This document shows positions 61,726 through 64,000 of a stretch of DNA of 64,000 nt, in pieces; within the stretch, counting starts at the first letter, position 1, and each line of letters starts with the position of its first letter. The translations under genes and the position numbers were made by a program. This DNA is from Sphingomonas sp. R647. GTDB lineage: Bacteria; Pseudomonadota; Alphaproteobacteria; Sphingomonadales; Sphingomonadaceae. Below the pieces are notes generated by a model. That model did no database searches, was not told the DNA's origin, and saw nothing but the letters and a program-made list of their open reading frames with translations. The stretch is taken from assembly GCF_020177055.1 (NCBI RefSeq), contig NZ_JAIQXT010000008.1, positions 82,303 to 146,302 on the forward strand, read 5' to 3'.

Positions 61726-62310
61726 GTGAGCGCATTCGAATTTCTGATCAGCTTTTACGGCATCTTGCTCGGCTTGAGCATCGCCGAACTCGCAAGCGGA
61801 TTTTCGCGCACTTGGGACAAGCGCGCTAGCCAGAAGATCGGCTGGCTCACGCCGCTACTCGGCATGATTATGCTGGCTGATTTGATCAGCTTCTGGACCA
61901 ACACATGGCTGCTCAAAGACGTCATTGAGGTTGACTATTTCACCGCCCTGGGTGCGGCGATCGTGACGTTGCTATATTATTTCGCTGCAACGCAGATATT
62001 CCCGCGCGAGGGCGCAATGCTCGGGCCGGACGACCACGCGATGGCGCATCGCAAGGTCGTCGTCGTCGCGATGATCGCGAGCAATCTGCTGTTGATGGTC
62101 GCGCTGAAGATCATCCTGTCACTGAGCGCGCTACGGCTTGCCACGGTTGTTTTAACCTATGTGCCGCTTCTGGTGACCTTGCTGTGTGTGGGATGGCTTC
62201 GCAACCGCAGATCGGTCCTGCTGGCGATGTCGGTGTGCCTCCCACTGACGATCGTCTACAAGCCGTTTGCGGACGGCGTTTGGTCCGCTCTGCTCGAACG
62301 GGCCGGTTGA
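61726..62310 (+). CDS. Integral membrane protein of unknown function
   Basis: The 194-aa protein from GTG 61726 (GCGGAGG upstream) has about six hydrophobic helices and begins 'MSAFEFLISFYGILLGLSIA'. An N-terminal 'ELASGFSRTWDKR' loop follows. I recall similar short multi-pass proteins in sphingomonads but cannot name a family or function. GC content is a little lower than in neighbouring genes. It is followed by a structured repeat region with a possible terminator. Confidence 0.65.
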   Translation: MSAFEFLISFYGILLGLSIAELASGFSRTWDKRASQKIGWLTPLLGMIMLADLISFWTNTWLLKDVIEVDYFTALGAAIVTLLYYFAATQIFPREGAMLGPDDHAMAHRKVVVVAMIASNLLLMVALKIILSLSALRLATVVLTYVPLLVTLLCVGWLRNRRSVLLAMSVCLPLTIVYKPFADGVWSALLERAG

Positions 62311-62333
62311 GCCAGGCGGCCCCAGCCCAACCC

Positions 62334-62397
62334 AGTGGCGGGTCGCTCAGTCCCCGGACTGAGCATGGACTGCCCGGGGGCAGCCCAACCCGCCACT
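62334..62397. repeat. Three-way-junction-like inverted repeat element
   Basis: The outer arms AGTGGCGGGT (62334-62343) and ACCCGCCACT (62388-62397) are exact complements. Inside are two further perfect hairpins: GCTCAGTCC-CC-GGACTGAGC (62345-62364) and CTGCC-CGGG-GGCAG (62370-62383). The result is a predicted three-way junction. A G8 tract and TTTTT (to about 62416) follow, which may act as a terminator for the upstream gene. Confidence 0.75.
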
Positions 62398-62423
62398 CCT
62401 GAAGGGGGGGGCTTTTTAGAGAA

Positions 62424-62978
62424 TCACGCCGCCATTCGGTCGCACGGGTCGGTGCAGTCCGAGTCCGACAGGCGCTGTTCGAACTCCACCGTGACATCCT
62501 CGCCGCCGCGCCCGAGCGAGTGGCGGGGGATCGTGCGACCGGTGGGGCGGAAGCCGAGCTTGCGCAGCACGCGGCCCGATGCCGGATTGTCGGCAAAGTG
62601 GCTGGCGGTGAGCGTGGGGACGCGCAGCGTGCGGGCGATGTCGATCACCGCGCGGCCGGCCTCGGTCGCATAGCCGCGACCCCATGCCTGCGGCGCGATC
62701 CAGTAGCCGAGTTCGACGCCGCCGGTTTCGACGCGGTCGAGCCCGATGCAGCCGACGATGGGGCTGGTCGCGTCCTCACGCGCGCAGATCAGGAAGACGG
62801 GCAGGGCGCTCGCCTTGCGCTCGGTCAGCAGGAACGTCTGGGCGTCGCCCAGACTATAGGGCCAGGGCGCGCGGCTGAGGTTGCGGACCACCTCGTGATG
62901 GCCGATCGCGCGCGCGAGTTCGGGCGCATCCTCGATCCAGCCGGGCCGCAGCATCAGTCTTTGCGTTCTTGCGAACAT
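62424..62978 (-). CDS. GNAT family N-acetyltransferase (RimJ/RimL-like)
   Basis: From ATG 62978, with AGGAGAG upstream, the 184-aa protein shows 'TQRLMLRPGWIEDAPELARA', the acetyl-CoA loop within 'GYWIAPQAWGRGYATEAGRA' and 'DNPASGRVLRKLGFRPTG'. This is the RimJ/RimL-like subgroup that acetylates protein N-termini or small molecules; the target is unknown. An in-frame extension upstream crosses a terminator-like hairpin and was rejected. Confidence 0.85.
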   Translation of the reverse strand: MFARTQRLMLRPGWIEDAPELARAIGHHEVVRNLSRAPWPYSLGDAQTFLLTERKASALPVFLICAREDATSPIVGCIGLDRVETGGVELGYWIAPQAWGRGYATEAGRAVIDIARTLRVPTLTASHFADNPASGRVLRKLGFRPTGRTIPRHSLGRGGEDVTVEFEQRLSDSDCTDPCDRMAA

Positions 62979-63054
62979 CGACACTCTCCTCGCATCGCGC
63001 CGTGGCCCGTTTCGATGACGGGACCGCGACGATTTCGGGTGGAGGGAGCAAAGA

Positions 63055-63087
63055 AAAAGGGAGACCGGGGTGACCCGTCTCCCTTTT
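63055..63087 (-). terminator. Strong terminator between rpmA and the GNAT gene
   Basis: The perfect 11-bp stem AAAAGGGAGAC / GTCTCCCTTTT (63055-63065 and 63077-63087) provides T-runs on either strand. It lies 58 bases beyond the rpmA stop. A second hairpin GGTCTCC-TGTT-GGAGACC (63090-63107) lies between it and rpmA. Confidence 0.8.
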
Positions 63088-63144
63088 GCGGTCTCCTGTT
63101 GGAGACCCGGGTCACCCTGGCGGGCAACCCGAACGGTGCCCAGC

Positions 63145-63414
63145 TTATTCGGCCGCAGCCGCAATCATTTCTACCGAGCAGAATTTGCGACCGAGCTTGC
63201 CGTCGTGGAATCGCACGCGGCCGTCGGTAAGCGCAAACAGGGTGTGGTCCTTGCCGATGCCGACATTGACGCCCGGGTAGAACTTCGTGCCGCGCTGACG
63301 GACGAGAATGTTGCCGGCAATGGCGGTTTCGCCACCGAACTTCTTCACGCCGAGACGCTTGGACTGCGAATCGCGACCGTTGCGCGAAGAGCCGCCTGCT
63401 TTCTTATGTGCCAT
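63145..63414 (-). CDS. rpmA: 50S ribosomal protein L27
   Basis: This is an 89-aa basic ribosomal protein near the peptidyl-transferase centre. The N-terminus 'MAHKKAGGSSRNGRDSQSKR' is the family signature, and it has no N-terminal cleavable extension of the Firmicutes type. 'GVNVGIGKDHTLFALTDGRV' is also typical. It follows rplU by 13 bases, the standard rplU-rpmA operon. Confidence 0.97.
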   Translation of the reverse strand: MAHKKAGGSSRNGRDSQSKRLGVKKFGGETAIAGNILVRQRGTKFYPGVNVGIGKDHTLFALTDGRVRFHDGKLGRKFCSVEMIAAAAE

Positions 63415-63427
63415 CTCGCGTTACTCC

Positions 63428-63796
63428 TTACGCTTCAGCGGCCGCCGGGGCATCGCCCTCGGTCGCCTTGGCCTTCGCGGCCTTCTTCTTGGTCTCCTGC
63501 GCACCGATAGCGGTGATCTTCAGGATCGTGTGGTTCTGGCGATGGCCGTTCTTGCGGCGATAGTTATGCCGACGGCGCTTCTTGAAGATCACGATCTTCT
63601 CGCCCTTTTGCTGGGCGACGATCTCGGCCGAAACGGTCAGCCCGTCGGTCGACTTCAGATCCGAACCTTCGCCAGCGAGCAGCACGTCACCAAGGGTGAT
63701 CGTCGAGCCGGCTTCACCGTCGAGCTTCTCGACGACGATCTTGTCTCCTGCGGCAACGCGATACTGCTTGCCGCCCGTGCGCACGATAGCGAACAT
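63428..63796 (-). CDS. rplU: 50S ribosomal protein L21
   Basis: This 122-aa 23S rRNA-binding protein begins 'MFAIVRTGGKQYRVAAGDKI' and has 'KRRRHNYRRKNGHRQNHTIL' near the conserved C-terminal end of the core. An extra Ala/Lys-rich tail of about 25 residues ('TKKKAAKAKATEGDAPAAAE') extends past the usual end, a common alphaproteobacterial feature. It is the first gene of the rplU-rpmA operon. Confidence 0.97.
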   Translation of the reverse strand: MFAIVRTGGKQYRVAAGDKIVVEKLDGEAGSTITLGDVLLAGEGSDLKSTDGLTVSAEIVAQQKGEKIVIFKKRRRHNYRRKNGHRQNHTILKITAIGAQETKKKAAKAKATEGDAPAAAEA

Positions 63797-63859
63797 GGGC
63801 CTCTTCTCAATTTCAAAAGCATGTGCCCGCGCAGGACAAGCCCGGCGGGAGGAACGGCG

Positions 63860-63888
63860 CGGTTATGGGATTCGCCGGGGGAAGTCAA
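63860..63888 (-). promoter_or_regulatory. Candidate rplU-rpmA promoter
   Basis: On the - strand TTGACT (63888-63883) and TAACCG (63865-63860) are 17 bases apart, about 64 bases upstream of the rplU start. The -35 match is good and the -10 match poor. Confidence 0.35.
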
Positions 63889-63925
63889 CCGTTGTTGGGC
63901 TTTTGTCCGGGCTTTCGCCCGGATT

Positions 63926-64000
63926 GCGGCACCGGCCCGCTCCCCCACCCGGCCACCCATAGAATACACTGTCGTTGGGTGGCCGGGTGGGGGAGCGGGC
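63926..64000. repeat. Long dispersed palindrome, copy 2 (cut by the right edge)
   Basis: Starting GCGGCACCGGCCCGCTCC, this copy follows the 55535-55617 copy with only a few differences, including one extra C and T for G in the central 'CACTGTCG'. Its right arm is truncated by the window end. It lies upstream of rplU, just beyond a TCCGGGC-TTTC-GCCCGGA hairpin. Confidence 0.85.

Noticed and set aside
1..64000. Previously undescribed defence system, prophage or biosynthetic island
   Set aside because: All larger genes belong to recognisable core or accessory families. No integrase, recombinase, nuclease-helicase cluster or large low-GC block is present beyond the roughly 0.4-kb islet at 50.7 kb.

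Overview
The window is a GC-rich chromosomal segment from an alphaproteobacterium, most likely a Sphingomonas or close relative (Sphingomonadaceae). The indicators are a soluble serine palmitoyltransferase next to a dedicated acyl carrier protein, a complete PhyR/NepR/EcfG general stress response locus with a PhyP-like regulator, a dcw cluster of alphaproteobacterial type, and dispersed palindromic repeats. No rRNA, CRISPR array, prophage or insertion sequence was seen. Nearly all of the window is ordinary, densely packed core genome.

1-14.9 kb (+): the distal dcw cluster, murF (cut by the left edge)-mraY-murD-ftsW-murG-murC-[64-codon unknown gene]-murB-ddl-ftsQ-ftsA-ftsZ. Most junctions are 1-4 base start/stop overlaps. 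A TPR/SPOR-domain exported protein follows. 14.9-21.7 kb: a dGTPase-like HD hydrolase, a small periplasmic protein, a DUF1800/DUF1501 pair, a methyltransferase, a membrane protein and a RarD-type permease. 21.8-28.1 kb (+): argS, a SPOR protein, nagZ, scpA-scpB and tatABC.

28.1-32.5 kb is the general stress response region. It holds an entericidin-like lipoprotein, a PhyP-like histidine kinase family protein without a recognisable ATPase site, and nepR (all -). Divergent from these are phyR, a 45-aa single-helix membrane protein and ecfG (+). A second NepR-like gene (-) converges on ecfG. In the known circuit, phosphorylated PhyR sequesters NepR and frees EcfG; a GGAAC-N16-GGTT element precedes nepR.

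32.5-42 kb: glnE, a 1-Cys BCP peroxiredoxin, a DUF455 ferritin-like protein, an M23 peptidase, an A-type Fe-S carrier, exonuclease III, a small exported protein, a GNAT-type protein and a fatty acid desaturase. 42.1-54.6 kb is mostly on the - strand: lptG/lptF, a hybrid histidine kinase, spt-acp (sphingolipid synthesis), an SDR/epimerase that may be a ceramide reductase, proB, a degenerate tRNA-like sequence beside a lower-GC orphan gene, an esterase, an OmpV/MipA protein, obgE and a TetR regulator. 54.6-64 kb: a PF10118-type protein, a complete RND efflux operon (adaptor, pump, outer-membrane channel), a membrane protein, a GNAT, and rpmA/rplU at the right edge.

The non-coding DNA contains several structured elements. 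Three copies of a 'CTGAGCTTGTCGAAG' inverted repeat are present. An approximately 83-bp palindrome occurs at 55.5 kb and again at the right edge. A predicted three-way-junction element lies at 62.3 kb, and a G11 tract lies in the loop of a 13-bp stem at 28.4 kb.
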